Source: Streptomyces phaeofaciens (GTDB lineage: Bacteria > Actinomycetota > Actinomycetes > Streptomycetales > Streptomycetaceae). Taken from it: a stretch of DNA of 64,000 bases. Below the pieces are notes generated by a model. That model was not told where the DNA came from. It saw nothing but the letters and a program-made list of their open reading frames with translations, and made no database searches. Location of the stretch: the NCBI RefSeq assembly GCF_014648915.1, contig NZ_BMSA01000017.1, positions 1 to 64,000 of the forward strand. The letters are read 5' to 3'. The stretch's first letter is position 1; each line of letters opens with the position of its first letter. Below are positions 8,355 through 16,832 of this stretch, in pieces. A program made the translations under genes and the position numbers.

Positions 8355-9154
8355 CGGAGCGCGGCCTTGAGCCTTCGGACGCCGACGCCACCTATGTGTT
8401 CGCTGTCTGCCGGAACCCGGACCCGTCGGCCGTCGTCGGGCTGCCAGGTGTCACCGACGAGGCGCCTGTGAGCACGCTGCCGCTGGAGACACTGACAGCG
8501 ATCGTCCAGACCGTTCGAGCACGCGACTTCACCAACGAAGCCTGGCAGGCACGCCTGTGTGACGAGCAGGAACTGGAGCGGTACGCACGCGCCCACCACG
8601 ATGTCGTCTCTGCGGTCGCTGCCTGCTGCCCCACGGTTCCCCTGCCGATGGCCACGCTCTACCAGAGTGAGGAGAGGGTGCGGGAGGCGCTGGCCAACGA
8701 GGCGGACCGGTTCCACGCAGCCCTCAATCGCATTGCGCACCACGCCGAATGGGGCGTGAAGGTGTACGTGCCGTCCTGCCAACCGGACGATTCGAGCCGC
8801 AGCACCACGCCGACCGGCCGATCTCGCCCGGCGCCCGGAGCCGGCCTCGCCTACCTGGACCGCAAGCGGGGCGCGCAGGAGCGCCGCGAGCGGCGTCAGG
8901 ACGAGGCGCTGCAGGCTGCGGAAGCGGTGGATGCCGAAGTCCGCGGCCTCGCCACAGCGTCCCGAAGGCTGCGGCTGCACGGCCCCCAGCCTTCCGGGGA
9001 ACAGCGGGTTCAGGTCCTCAACGCGACCTATCTGGTGGCAGAACACCGCGCCGACGAGCTCACCCTGCTGACACAGGCGCTGCGGGAACGGACCGGGACG
9101 CAGATCGAGCTCTCGGGGCCGTGGGTGCCCTATTCATTCGTCGGCGAGGTGTAG
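8351..9154 (+). CDS. gvpL: Gas vesicle protein GvpL (GvpF/L family)
   Basis: This 267-residue protein shows the GvpF/L pattern: YVFAVCRNPD near the start, a domain with AHHDVVSAVAACCPTVPLPM, and the C-terminal LSGPWVPYSFVG. GvpL proteins interact with several Gvp partners and seed vesicle formation. It differs clearly from the gvpF copy at 4906 and has a longer Arg-rich linker around residues 155-200. ATG 8351 overlaps the gvpJ stop (ATGA). Confidence 0.88.
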   Translation: MTERGLEPSDADATYVFAVCRNPDPSAVVGLPGVTDEAPVSTLPLETLTAIVQTVRARDFTNEAWQARLCDEQELERYARAHHDVVSAVAACCPTVPLPMATLYQSEERVREALANEADRFHAALNRIAHHAEWGVKVYVPSCQPDDSSRSTTPTGRSRPAPGAGLAYLDRKRGAQERRERRQDEALQAAEAVDAEVRGLATASRRLRLHGPQPSGEQRVQVLNATYLVAEHRADELTLLTQALRERTGTQIELSGPWVPYSFVGEV

Positions 9155-9157
9155 ACC

Positions 9158-9385
9158 GTGACCCATGACGTGGTGCCCTGGGACAACCCCGGCCCCCTGG
9201 ACGGTCCCATCGGGGTGCCGCTCGTCGACCTACTGGACCGTGTCCTGGCGACCGGCGTAGTGATCAGCGGTGACCTGGTCATCGCCATCGCCGACGTCCC
9301 ACTGGTACGGCTGTCGCTCCATGCCCTGTTGTCGTCCGTCAGTGAACGCGTCCCGGCACCCTGGGCGGATGGAGGCCCGCTTTGA
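9158..9385 (+). CDS. gvpS: Gas vesicle protein GvpS (short GvpA/J/S family)
   Basis: The 75-residue product retains the GvpA-family motif (VPLVDLLDRVLATGVVISGD, IADVPLVRLSLHALLSSV) and lacks the long tails of the other two copies. Size and position before gvpK match GvpS of the actinobacterial cluster, a minor structural protein. GTG 9158 starts 3 nt after gvpL; its TGA overlaps the TTG of gvpK. Confidence 0.85.
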   Translation: MTHDVVPWDNPGPLDGPIGVPLVDLLDRVLATGVVISGDLVIAIADVPLVRLSLHALLSSVSERVPAPWADGGPL

Positions 9386-9660
9386 CCGCCTCTCGACTTG
9401 ACCTGGACTCCGAACAGGTGGGACGTGACCTCGTCACCCTGGTTCTCACCGTGGTCGAACTCCTCCGGCAGTTGATGGAGCGCCAGGCGATTCGCCGTGT
9501 CGAGCAGGGCGATCTCAGTGATGAACAGGCTGACGAGATCGGGACCACGTTGATGCTGCTCGACCAGCGGATGACCGAACTCTGCGAGCAGCACGGAGTG
9601 CGTCCGGAGGATCTCAATCTCGACCTCGGACCACTCGGAACCTTGTTGCCCCGAAACTGA
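9382..9660 (+). CDS. gvpK: Gas vesicle protein GvpK
   Basis: This 92-residue protein has the GvpK signature LVTLVLTVVELLRQLMERQA, followed by RRVEQGDLSDEQADEIG and ending DLNLDLGPLGTLL. GvpK is needed for vesicle formation, though its exact step is unclear. The start is TTG 9382, overlapping the gvpS stop (TTGA). It is the last gene of the operon; no strong hairpin follows, so transcription might continue into the small membrane-protein gene at 9816. Confidence 0.88.
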   Translation: MTASRLDLDSEQVGRDLVTLVLTVVELLRQLMERQAIRRVEQGDLSDEQADEIGTTLMLLDQRMTELCEQHGVRPEDLNLDLGPLGTLLPRN

Positions 9661-9815
9661 CGGTGTCGGTGAGGCTCGGCCCCGGTCGCGGCCTGGGGGC
9701 AGTCCCACGGGCATCCCCGGCTGCGAGGAGTCCGGTCGTCCTGCGAAGTCACCATCACAAAATGGGACGGAGCTACCCTGGAACGAGGGGAACCTGGATC
9801 ACATCGGAGGCCCCC

Positions 9816-9971
9816 ATGATCGTGCTTGGAGTCATTCTCCTCGTCGTCGGCCTGGTGGCCGGCCTCGGCATCCTGTGGACCATCGGGATCATCCTGGTTG
9901 TCATCGGCATCATTTTGTGGATCCTGGGATCGGTGGGGCACGCCGTCGGCGGACGCCGGCACTACTGGTAG
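9816..9971 (+). CDS. Small two-helix membrane protein, DUF6131-like
   Basis: The 51-residue protein starts MIVLGVILLVVGLVAGLGIL, has two adjacent hydrophobic segments and ends GHAVGGRRHYW. This layout is common in Streptomyces and matches what I know as DUF6131. The function is unknown; such genes often sit near stress genes. ATG 9816 follows GGAGG at the correct spacing. Confidence 0.8.
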   Translation: MIVLGVILLVVGLVAGLGILWTIGIILVVIGIILWILGSVGHAVGGRRHYW

Positions 9972-10196
9972 CGGTAGAGGCCGCCTTGAGCCGTCTTCGT
10001 CCGCTGCTGCTGGTGTCAGCCGCTGGTGTCAGACATCGGTGGGGGGCTTGACGGCGGCCTGGATCGGGAGCAGCGGCACAGCGAAGGCGCTCGGCGCTTC
10101 CTGGCCATGGAGGCCGGCCGCCTCGGTTCCGGCCCCGTAATCCGCCAGACCGCGGAACTCGTCCGTCCACGATCGGCGCGCGCATCCCGCAGAGTG

Positions 10197-10221
10197 GTTT
10201 TGCCCCCCGTCTCAAGGGCAC
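10197..10221 (+). promoter_or_regulatory. Sigma-B-like promoter candidate upstream of a CsbD-like gene
   Basis: GTTT, 15 nt, then GGGCAC: one mismatch from the consensus GNNT-N14-16-GGGTAC/T. It lies 32 nt before the ATG of the gene at 10253. Confidence 0.4.
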
Positions 10222-10252
10222 ACGACCAGTGAGATTCTGCGGAGGTACCGAG

Positions 10253-10426
10253 ATGAGCGCCGGAGAAAGGGCCAAGGCAAAGGCGGAGGTATTCGTCGGA
10301 AAGACCGTGCGAAAGGCGGCTCACGCTGCGCACAAAGGAACGCTCGAAGCGAAGGGCGCCGCACTCGAAGCACGGGGCATGATGCGGGGCGCGAAGGAGC
10401 GGGCCAAGGGGTCCCTGAAGAGCTGA
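10253..10426 (+). CDS. Small Ala/Lys-rich CsbD-like stress protein
   Basis: The 57-residue protein is almost wholly predicted helical and rich in Ala, Lys, Arg and Glu (MSAGERAKAKAEVFVGKTVR at the start, GAKERAKGSLKS at the end). It resembles the CsbD-like small stress proteins of actinobacteria, and a clearer family member is encoded at 13044. Assignment to the CsbD family is tentative because its short motifs are not distinctive. ATG 10253 follows GGAGG. Confidence 0.65.
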   Translation: MSAGERAKAKAEVFVGKTVRKAAHAAHKGTLEAKGAALEARGMMRGAKERAKGSLKS

Positions 10427-11085
10427 CACGGTCATGAAAGGCAGTGGCCCGCCGCAAGCTCGTGGACAGATGTCTTCCCCTCCTCCTCAATCCACCACCT
10501 GCCCGAGCTCCCGTCCCGTACGCCGTCGACCGACACACCGTGGAGCGGGCGTGGTTCATGGCGTCCAGGTGGAGCGCGCCACTGTACGAACGACCTGGAC
10601 GCCAGGGGGCCGCGTCTACTCGGCTCTGCCTGGGTCGATGGCGTACGGGATAGGAGCGCCCCGCGCACGCCCCGTACGGAGCCGCAGCCGGGAACGGCGC
10701 CCCTCCACCCCGGTGCCGGCCGGTCCCCCGCCGGAGGCATCGTCTTGACCGTGGCCCGCCTGTGCGGACTGCGTCTCTGTCGGCTCCTGTTTGCTCAGTC
10801 TTCGAGCTGAACCGCTCACGCAGAGCCCTGCGTCGTCGGACCGACCTGCCTTCCGATTGAGCGATATTCCGCCGGGTACCCGTTCACTTCAAGTATGCCA
10901 AATCTTCGAGAGGATTTCCGCGGAGCGATCCAGGGAAGTCAAGGCCCTCCGGGCCGGACAGTCGAGGGCGGCTGTATCCAGGAGATCCCGTTGCCCGGAG
11001 GACGTTTGACGTGGCTGCTCGGGGTCACGCGCTTTGTGGGTCCCGAAAGGGACGAGTGCGGACCCCAGCAAAAACGAGGAGTGTC
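10427..11085. other. 659-bp region without a supported gene, containing the catalase promoter
   Basis: Short open frames on both strands lack ribosome sites and recognisable composition. The only signal I can support is the sigma-B-like promoter at 10855-10879. The catalase leader would then be about 200 nt long. Confidence 0.5.
10855..10879 (+). promoter_or_regulatory. Sigma-B-like promoter candidate for the catalase gene
   Basis: GATT, 15 nt, then GGGTAC: a full match to GNNT-N14-16-GGGTAC/T. In S. coelicolor a catalase gene (catB) is under sigma-B control, which makes this plausible. Confidence 0.5.
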
Positions 11086-12606
11086 ATGACGGAGATCCAT
11101 AGCGCCACTACGACCGACTCAGGTGCTCCGGCGGAGAGCGATGAACATTCACTGACTGTGGGACCCGGGGGGCCGGTCCTTCTGCAGGACGCCTACCTGA
11201 TCGAGCAGATGGCGCAGTTCAACCGGGAGCGAATTCCGGAGCGCCAGCCGCATGCGAAGGGGAGCGGCGCTTTCGGTCACTTCGAAGTGACCCACGACGT
11301 GAGCGCCTACACCAAGGCGGCCGTGTTTCGGCCGGGCACACGCACCGAACTGGTCATTCGGTTCTCGACTGTGGCGGGGGAGCGTGGCAGCCCGGACACC
11401 TGGCGTGACCCGCGCGGCTTCGCGGTGAAGCTCTACACCAGCGAAGGCAATTACGACATGGTCGGCAACAATACACCGGTCTTCTTCATAAAGGATCCGA
11501 TGAAATTCCAGCACTTCATCCGGTCCCAGAAGCGCCGTGCGGACAGCAACCTGCGCGACCACGACATGCAATGGGACTTCTGGACGCTCTCCCCGGAATC
11601 TGCCCACCAGGTCACCTGGCTTATGGGTGACCGTGGCATTCCGCGTACGTGGCGTCACATGAACGGGTACTCGTCGCACACGTACATGTGGATCAACGCC
11701 GATGGTGAGCGGTTCTGGGTGAAGTACCACTTCAAGACTGACCAGGGTATCGAGTGCTTCACCCAGCACGAGGCCGACCAGATGGCCGCCGTCGACACGG
11801 ATTACCACATGCGTGACCTCTTCGAGCACATCCGTGATGGGGATTGTCCCAGCTGGACCCTCCATGTGCAGGTCATGCCGTACGAGGACGCCGCGAACTA
11901 TCGGCTCAACCCCTTCGACCTCACCAAGGTGTGGCCGCACGGCGACTACCCGCTCATCCCGGTCGGCCGTATGAGGCTCGACCGCAACCCGACGGACAAC
12001 CACGCCGAGATCGAGCAGGCGGCTTTCCAGCCGAACAACTTCGTCCCCGGCATCGGGCCGAGCCCGGACCGGATGCTCCTGGCCCGCCTGTTCTCGTATG
12101 CGGACGCGCATCGCCACCGGATCGGCGCCAACTATCAGCAGCTTCCCGTCAACGCGCCCGTCGTCGACGTCCACAGTTACTCCAAGGACGGCGCGATGGC
12201 CTACCGCAAGACGACGGACCCCGTCTACGCCCCGAACTCCAAGGGCGGTCCGGCCGCCGACACAGCCCGTCACGGGACCCCTCCCGGCTGGGCAGCGGAC
12301 GGCGAGATCACGCGTGCCGCATACGTGTCACACCCGGAGGACGACGACTGGGGGCAGCCGGGCACCCTCGTACGCGAGGTCATGGACGACGCGGCCCGTG
12401 ACCGCCTGGTCGACAACGTCGTCGGCCATCTCCTCAACGGGGTGAGTGAGCCCGTCCTCGAACGCGCCTTCGCGTACTGGTCGAAGATTGACGAAACGAT
12501 CGGCAAGCGCATCACCGACGGCGTTCGAGCGAAGTCCGACGAAAAGGACCCGAAGGCGGCGGAACAAGGTAACCCCGCGCGCCGCGCCATGCAGCACAAG
12601 GCATAG
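11086..12606 (+). CDS. Monofunctional heme catalase, small-subunit type
   Basis: This cytoplasmic enzyme converts hydrogen peroxide to water and oxygen. At 506 residues it fits the small-subunit (clade 3) catalases. Visible motifs are [15 protein letters not shown] with the distal catalytic His (about residue 56), [14 protein letters not shown] with the distal Asn (about 129) and [14 protein letters not shown] with the heme-ligand Tyr (about 339). The C-terminal helical domain is complete. The start is ATG 11086 after a weak GAGGA; upstream in-frame codons are less likely. A 52-residue gene follows 24 nt later and a hairpin at 12801 ends the unit. The specific kat/cat gene name cannot be decided from sequence alone. 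Confidence 0.95.
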   Translation: MTEIHSATTTDSGAPAESDEHSLTVGPGGPVLLQDAYLIEQMAQFNRERIPERQPHAKGSGAFGHFEVTHDVSAYTKAAVFRPGTRTELVIRFSTVAGERGSPDTWRDPRGFAVKLYTSEGNYDMVGNNTPVFFIKDPMKFQHFIRSQKRRADSNLRDHDMQWDFWTLSPESAHQVTWLMGDRGIPRTWRHMNGYSSHTYMWINADGERFWVKYHFKTDQGIECFTQHEADQMAAVDTDYHMRDLFEHIRDGDCPSWTLHVQVMPYEDAANYRLNPFDLTKVWPHGDYPLIPVGRMRLDRNPTDNHAEIEQAAFQPNNFVPGIGPSPDRMLLARLFSYADAHRHRIGANYQQLPVNAPVVDVHSYSKDGAMAYRKTTDPVYAPNSKGGPAADTARHGTPPGWAADGEITRAAYVSHPEDDDWGQPGTLVREVMDDAARDRLVDNVVGHLLNGVSEPVLERAFAYWSKIDETIGKRITDGVRAKSDEKDPKAAEQGNPARRAMQHKA

Positions 12607-12630
12607 GGCCCTTCAAGAGAGGAGAACCTC

Positions 12631-12789
12631 ATGAAGACCCCCGGCGACCACGACACGCCCCCGGTCGACGACAAGACGCGGCAGCGGTCGGCGGAGCAGA
12701 GGAACGTCACCGCACCCACTCCGCGAGATGTCCGGGACAGGGCCAAGGACAAAGACGAGCCCGAGTCTCCGACAGGAGACACCTCCTGA
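12631..12789 (+). CDS. 52-residue hydrophilic protein encoded directly after catalase
   Basis: An ATG at 12631, preceded by a strong GAGGAG site, opens a 52-codon frame that begins MKTPGDHDTPPVDDKTRQ and ends DEPESPTGDTS. The product is very polar, Asp/Arg/Pro-rich and probably disordered. It starts 24 nt after the catalase stop and before the terminator, so it is probably co-transcribed with catalase. I recognise no family. Evidence for coding is the strong ribosome site and operon position. Confidence 0.6.
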   Translation: MKTPGDHDTPPVDDKTRQRSAEQRNVTAPTPRDVRDRAKDKDEPESPTGDTS

Positions 12790-12800
12790 CCGCCGCGCGA

Positions 12801-12831
12801 CGGAATGCCGTCGCATCCCGACGGCATTCCG
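12801..12831 (+). terminator. Terminator of the catalase operon
   Basis: Perfect 12-bp stem (cggaatgccgtc and complement) with a 7-nt loop, 11 nt after the small gene's stop. Confidence 0.75.
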
Positions 12832-12971
12832 GCCCGACGCCATCTCGGGTGGCCGGCTGCCGGTCTTCGGGGTCGGACCCCCGCCGGGAACCCGCAGGAC
12901 ATCGGTCCGGTGGGCCTTTTGTTCTGCGCACCCACCACCGCGCGACGCCCCGACGAACAGCCGGGCCACCT

Positions 12972-12996
12972 GTTCGTCCCGACTGACAGGGGGTAC
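12972..12996 (+). promoter_or_regulatory. Sigma-B-like promoter candidate for the csbD-family gene
   Basis: GTTC, 15 nt, then GGGTAC: a full match to GNNT-N14-16-GGGTAC/T, located 47 nt before the ATG at 13044. CsbD-family genes are general-stress genes in Gram-positive bacteria. Confidence 0.55.
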
Positions 12997-13043
12997 CCGG
13001 GGTGTGTTCACGATCCCCCACCCGACCAGGACGGTGAACAACA

Positions 13044-13217
13044 ATGGCGAAAGAACAAAAGGCAAAGGGAAAGATGGAAGAGGCCGAGGGAAAGGCCAAA
13101 GAGGCGGTCGGCCGAGCCGTGGGCAACGAGCGGATGATGGCCAAAGGGCAGGCCAAGAAGTCGAAGGGCGCGGCCCGTCAGGCCAAGGAGAAGACGAAGG
13201 ACGTTTTCAAGCACTGA
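13044..13217 (+). CDS. CsbD family general stress protein
   Basis: The 57-residue protein (MAKEQKAKGKMEEAEGKAKE, then GRAVGNERMMAKGQAKKSKG) has the CsbD-family pattern of a short helical, charged repeat with KGK and G-N-E-x-M-x-A-K-G-Q. CsbD-like proteins are stress-induced; their biochemical role is unknown. The gene stands alone between a sigma-B-like promoter and a hairpin terminator at 13231. Confidence 0.88.
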   Translation: MAKEQKAKGKMEEAEGKAKEAVGRAVGNERMMAKGQAKKSKGAARQAKEKTKDVFKH

Positions 13218-13230
13218 CCAGGAAGTCACC

Positions 13231-13260
13231 GAGCGGGATCCCGTGGCGGGGATCCCGCTC
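13231..13260 (+). terminator. Terminator after the csbD-family gene
   Basis: Perfect 12-bp stem (gagcgggatccc and complement) with a 6-nt loop, 13 nt after the stop codon. Confidence 0.8.
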
Positions 13261-13294
13261 CTTTGCACCCTGAGCCCCGGGAGGAGAGGAGATC

Positions 13295-13654
13295 ATGGCC
13301 GTTCGACATCCTGCTGAGAGAGGCAAAGGGAGATTCGAGCGGTTCGCTGAATCCGCATCGAACATGACGAGCACACCCGCGTTCTACGTGTTCTGCATGC
13401 TGCTGGTCGCCTTCTTCCTCGCCTCGCATGCCGCGCATTTGTCCGTCACGCAGCAGATGCTGGCCGGAGATCTGATGACCAGCGTCACGCTGCTGTTGCT
13501 GGCGCTGCTGAAGAACTCGGAGCGCCGGGCCGAGCGCGCTGTCCAGCGGAAACTTGACGCGATCGCCGCGGCGCTCCTGGAACAGAGCGAGAGCAAGACA
13601 CGCGAGGCCCAGAAGGACCTTCGGAGGGCGATAAGAATGGAAGAGGATCTCTGA
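13295..13654 (+). CDS. Low-affinity iron permease family protein (small membrane protein)
   Basis: The 119-residue protein has two hydrophobic segments (about 30-48 and 55-70) and a long charged C-terminal helix (NSERRAERAVQRKLDAIAAA). The phrase LLALLKNSERR followed by a KLD helix is characteristic of the family annotated as low-affinity iron permease in bacteria, though transport has not been shown for most members. ATG 13295 follows GAGGAGA. Whether it is co-transcribed with the csbD gene is doubtful given the hairpin between them. Confidence 0.75.
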   Translation: MAVRHPAERGKGRFERFAESASNMTSTPAFYVFCMLLVAFFLASHAAHLSVTQQMLAGDLMTSVTLLLLALLKNSERRAERAVQRKLDAIAAALLEQSESKTREAQKDLRRAIRMEEDL

Positions 13655-13689
13655 ACAGGTTGCCCCGGCGGCCGTCAGGACTTGCCGCG

Positions 13690-13931
13690 GCCGGTTTAGG
13701 ACTTACCGCGCCCCGGGAACTGGCCTGCCGCAGCATCAGGAACAGGTTGCCCTCCTCGTCCTGGACGTGGGCGGCGACGTCGCCCATGAGCTGTGGCAGC
13801 AGCGGACTCATCCGGAGTCGTCTGTGTCGGTCTCGGTGACCGCCCGGCAGCTCCTGGATCCGGGCGAACAGCTTCTCGACCTCCCGGTGGTCGGTCATCA
13901 GCTCCGCAAGCGCATCTCCACCGTGTCCCAT
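13690..13931 (-). pseudogene. Hemerythrin-domain gene remnant with internal deletion
   Basis: From ATG 13931 the start MGHGGDALAELMTDHREVEK is that of Streptomyces hemerythrin HHE-domain proteins, and HVQDEEGNLFLMLRQ is their C-terminal iron-ligand helix. The roughly 80 residues normally between them, with the HSVAEE-type ligands, are missing, and the frame then runs into unrelated sequence. The di-iron/oxygen-binding site cannot form. It sits directly after the oxidoreductase remnant on the same strand. Confidence 0.75.
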
Positions 13932-13954
13932 CGTCTGTCCGCCTCTCGCTGGTC

Positions 13955-14931
13955 ATGCCCGGGTCGGGACGGGTCCCGCCCAGCCGTGGCCGGACCTTGG
14001 TGCGGTAGAAGTCGAAGAAGCCCTGCTGGTACTTGTCGATCCGGTTGACCTACACGGTGTCGAACCCCGCGTCGATGAACGCGGTCAGCGCCTCGGCATG
14101 GGCATCCGGATCGTCGCCGCAGGTCACGGACTCGGCCACCTGCTCCTCGGTGACCAGCTAGGACGCCTGCGCGAAGTAGGCCGGGATCAGCAGGACCTGC
14201 GGGAGCTCGCCGGGCAGCTGTTCGTTGGCCTCAGCCGGTGTGCGGTGCGGACCACCTCCCGCTCGTCAGAGCCCCAGCAGACCACGAGGCCGCCGTACAC
14301 CGGCTTGGCACCACCACCGCCGCACCGGAAACGCTCGACCACGGACTCCTCGGGCATCATCGAGATCAGCCCGTGGCCGATGCGCGCGGCGACCTCGGCG
14401 TCCTGCGGGCCGAACGCCGACACATCGATCGGCTCCGGCTCCTTGCGCAGCGTGTACAGGCGAGCGTTCTTCACGGTGTAGTGCGCGCCGCGGTGACTGA
14501 TCCGCTCTCCAGTGAACAGTCGCCGGATGATCTGGTGCGCCTCCTCCAGCATCTCCAGCCGTACCGGCGCCTCCGGCCAGACGGTCCCGAGGATGTGCTC
14601 GATGAGCGCCTCGCCCGTGCCCACCCCCAGCCGGAAACGCCCGCCTAGCTGCACCGCGCTGGTCTCGGCCGCCTGGGCGATCACCGCGGGGTGGGTACGC
14701 ACCAGCGGGCAGGTCACCGCCGTCTCCACGGGCCACGAGACTGCCTGGGACAGGGCGCCGATCACCGACCACACGAAAAGGGCTCTGCCCCTGCCCGTCG
14801 TGCCACGGGTGGTAGTGGTCCGATATCCAGAGCGCCTCGAACCCGGCATGCTCGGCCATCCGCGCCTGCTCGACGAGTTCCGCCAGGGTGTGCTCCTCGC
14901 ACGACAGGAAATATCCGAAGCCGGCCATCAT
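13955..14931 (-). pseudogene. F420-type luciferase-like (LLM) oxidoreductase gene, decayed
   Basis: The gene starts at ATG 14931 after GGAG with MMAGFGYFLSCEEHTLAEL and WISDHYHPW, as in the TIGR03557-type LLM family related to F420-dependent glucose-6-phosphate dehydrogenases. A frameshift near 14783 moves the frame to WSVIGALSQAVSWPVETAVT and EHILGTVWPEAPVRLEMLEE. A second shift near 14240 leads to ELPQVLLIPAYFAQAS. In-frame TAG codons follow at 14158-14160 and 14050-14052, before the C-terminal GFFDFYRTKVRPRL. Two frameshifts plus two stops make sequencing error an unlikely explanation. A second, shorter piece of the same family is at 20505. Confidence 0.88.
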
Positions 14932-15055
14932 GTCTCCTGAACCGCGTCGGTGAGGCGGGACGGCTGCCGAGTGCCCGAAGAGCACCGAGTTGCGCGTGGA
15001 GTTCTGCATGGCGGGCCGACCGGACGACGTCCGTCGCTTGAACCCGCCACAGTCC

Positions 15056-15081
15056 GTTGAGGCACCACGAACCAGGGGTAC
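15056..15081 (+). promoter_or_regulatory. Weak sigma-B-like promoter candidate
   Basis: GTTG, 16 nt, then GGGTAC, 62 nt before ATG 15144. The -10-like part is perfect, but the upstream part lacks the T of GNNT. Confidence 0.3.
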
Positions 15082-15143
15082 CCGGCTGCCGAGAGCCACC
15101 GTGGAACCGTCTCGTCGAGCTCTCGGTGACCGGAGGGAAACCC

Positions 15144-15695
15144 ATGAAACCGACAGGACACGGATCGGGCGACGGTCCAGGAAGACAGAAGATCCTGGAC
15201 ATCTATCTGAACGATCACCTGGCCGGCGCGACAGCCGGCACCGCGCTCGCTCGACGTATGGTCGATGAACACCGGGATTCGGCATACGGCAGCGAGCTGA
15301 AAACCCTGGCCGCCGAGATCTCCCACGACCGGCACTATCTGCTGCGGCTCCTGGACGATCTCGACGTCGCGGTGAGCCACTACAAGGTGTACGGCGCATG
15401 GCTGGGCGAGAAGGCCTCGCGGGCGAAACCCAACGGCCGGCTCCTGCGCCGCTCCGGTCTCACGCTCCTCGTCGAGCTCGAAACCATGCGGGTGGGGGTG
15501 CAGGGCAAGGTCTTGCTGTGGCGCGCCCTGCTTTCGGCCTCGGAAGACGAGCCGCGCCTGGAGCACGACTGGCTGGAACAGCTGCTGGAGAGGGCAGAGC
15601 AACAGCTCAGGATGTTGGATTCACTGCACGCCCGTGCCACGACGGCGCTGCTGTCCGCCGCACCACCCCAGCAGACGGCGGACGCGGCGAGGTAG
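15144..15695 (+). CDS. Hypothetical helical protein, 183 residues
   Basis: ATG 15144 follows GGAGGG. The soluble, predicted all-helical product includes KILDIYLNDHLAGATAGTAL, ARRMVDEHRDSAYGSELKTL and HDRHYLLRLLDDL. It has repeated HE/EH/HD pairs that recall ferritin-like four-helix bundles, but a full metal-ligand set is not evident. I know similar uncharacterised Streptomyces proteins found beside stress genes. No function is assigned. It is the only intact gene between the oxidoreductase remnant and the GAF-ANTAR remnant. Confidence 0.75.
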   Translation: MKPTGHGSGDGPGRQKILDIYLNDHLAGATAGTALARRMVDEHRDSAYGSELKTLAAEISHDRHYLLRLLDDLDVAVSHYKVYGAWLGEKASRAKPNGRLLRRSGLTLLVELETMRVGVQGKVLLWRALLSASEDEPRLEHDWLEQLLERAEQQLRMLDSLHARATTALLSAAPPQQTADAAR

Positions 15696-15778
15696 GGGAA
15701 GGGCCCCGTAGCCCGACCGTGGCCGCGTATAGCCCGAGCGCTCTACGCTCGCCTGGCGTCCGGCGGGCGGCTGCTCCG

Positions 15779-15890
15779 GTGATCGGGCTGCAGAACTGGG
15801 AGTCCGAACTCCTCGCCGTGGCCTCGATGGCCATCCTGTCGGTCTACCTGCGCCAACGCGGATCCCCCGAATCCAAGCCCGTCGGCGCCG
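15779..15890 (+). pseudogene. C-terminal fragment of a DUF6766-type membrane protein
   Basis: The translation from 15779, VIGLQNWESELLAVASMAIL followed by SVYLRQRGSPESKPVGA, is the typical end of DUF6766 proteins (FQNWQSEFL...LRQRGSPESKPV). The first 160 or so residues with their membrane helices are absent, and no stop follows at the family's usual end; the frame stays open to 16018. It is a gene scrap. Confidence 0.65.
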
Positions 15891-16110
15891 CCCAAACCGC
15901 CACGGTGTCGTACACGCTGTGCGTGATCACGGGCACCCGCCGGTTGGACAAGGCGCTGTCGGTGGCACGTCGGCAGATGGCAGACGCCACCGCGGAGCAG
16001 CCGCTGCTGAGGCAGTGAGGACAGCGAGTCCGTCCGCGAGGTGACTGCGAGCCTCGAGTGAAAAGCTGGGTGTGAGGCTTGTCCGATCGTCACGTGTAGC
16101 GGAGGACGAC

Positions 16111-16720
16111 GTGGACTGGGGTCGGTTCGCGGAGCAGATGGCGTCCATGGCACGGGATCTGCTGGCACAGGGGTCGATGCCACCCTGCAGCGGATCACCG
16201 CGTCTCACCAAGCTGGCCCACGGCTATGACGCGGCCGGCATCCTCGTACTGCACGACTCGAAGGTGACGACGCTCGCCCCTACCCACCAGTTGGTCATCG
16301 ACAGCGACCGGCTGCAGGAGTGCTTCGACGCCGCCCGGAGCGGGCAGGGCGAGCGGGTCTTCCGCATCGCCGACCTCACCGACGAGCACCAGCGCCTACG
16401 CCCCCAGGCCCGTCGGCTCGGCACGGGCAGCATGATGGGGTTCCTGCTGTTCACCGACGACAAACCTCGGCGCGCTGAACCTCTACTCCCGCAGGCCCGG
16501 CGCGTTCAGCAAAGCCGGCGAGCTGGCCGGATGGCTGCTGGCCTCCCACGCGGCGGTCGCCTTCTCCAGCGTCCGCGCACATCGCCCAGCCGCAACAGGC
16601 CCTTGCCGCCCGCCATGCCATCGGCGAGGCCATGGGCATCATCACGGGCAGCCTCCACCTGACCGAAAAACAGGCGTTCGACGTTGCTGCGCTGCTACTC
16701 CCAGGCAAACAGCATCGGCA
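16111..16720 (+). pseudogene. GAF-ANTAR regulator gene with two frameshifts
   Basis: GTG 16111 follows GGAGG. Residues from YDAAGILVLHDSKVTTLAPT to GTGSMMGFLLFTDD form a GAF sensor domain. An extra A in caaacc (16461-16464) shifts the frame; NLGALNLYSRRPGAFSKAGE continues in the next frame. A second shift near 16577 leads to the ANTAR RNA-binding domain (ARHAIGEAMGIITGSLHLTE, KQAFDVAALLL), which loses its last helix at a junction with transposase-like sequence near 16720-16735. In intact form such proteins act as transcription antiterminators. Confidence 0.8.
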
Positions 16721-16734
16721 CACCTGCTCCGACC

Positions 16735-16832
16735 ACGCCGAGGTCAGCCAGGTCCTGCAGCCAGGCGAAGTTCTTGCGGCAGGGCCAGGCGTTGTCGGTC
16801 AGCACCCGCTCGATGCGGTCGACTCGTGAGAG
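16735..16832 (-). mobile_element. Fragment of an IS481-like transposase (rve integrase core)
   Basis: The minus strand reads VDRIERVLTDNAWPCRKNFA, closely matching the conserved IERVLTDN(G/A) segment around the second catalytic Asp of IS481/IS3-type integrase cores. Only about 30 residues remain and no terminal inverted repeats or target duplication are visible. It abuts the end of the GAF-ANTAR remnant and probably marks an old insertion and deletion. Confidence 0.6.

Noticed and set aside
10427-10750. Possible small genes on both strands after the CsbD-like gene
   Set aside because: No ribosome site, Arg/Pro-rich composition and no recognisable motif.
13008-13268. Minus-strand frame covering the csbD gene
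   Set aside because: It is antisense to a clear CsbD gene with promoter, ribosome site and terminator.
14998-15600. Several overlapping frames opposite the gene at 15144
   Set aside because: The plus-strand frame has GGAGGG, sensible length and protein-like composition; the others do not.
15890-16018. Continuation of the DUF6766 frame to a stop at 16018
   Set aside because: After VGA the sequence no longer resembles the family, and no homology was recognised.
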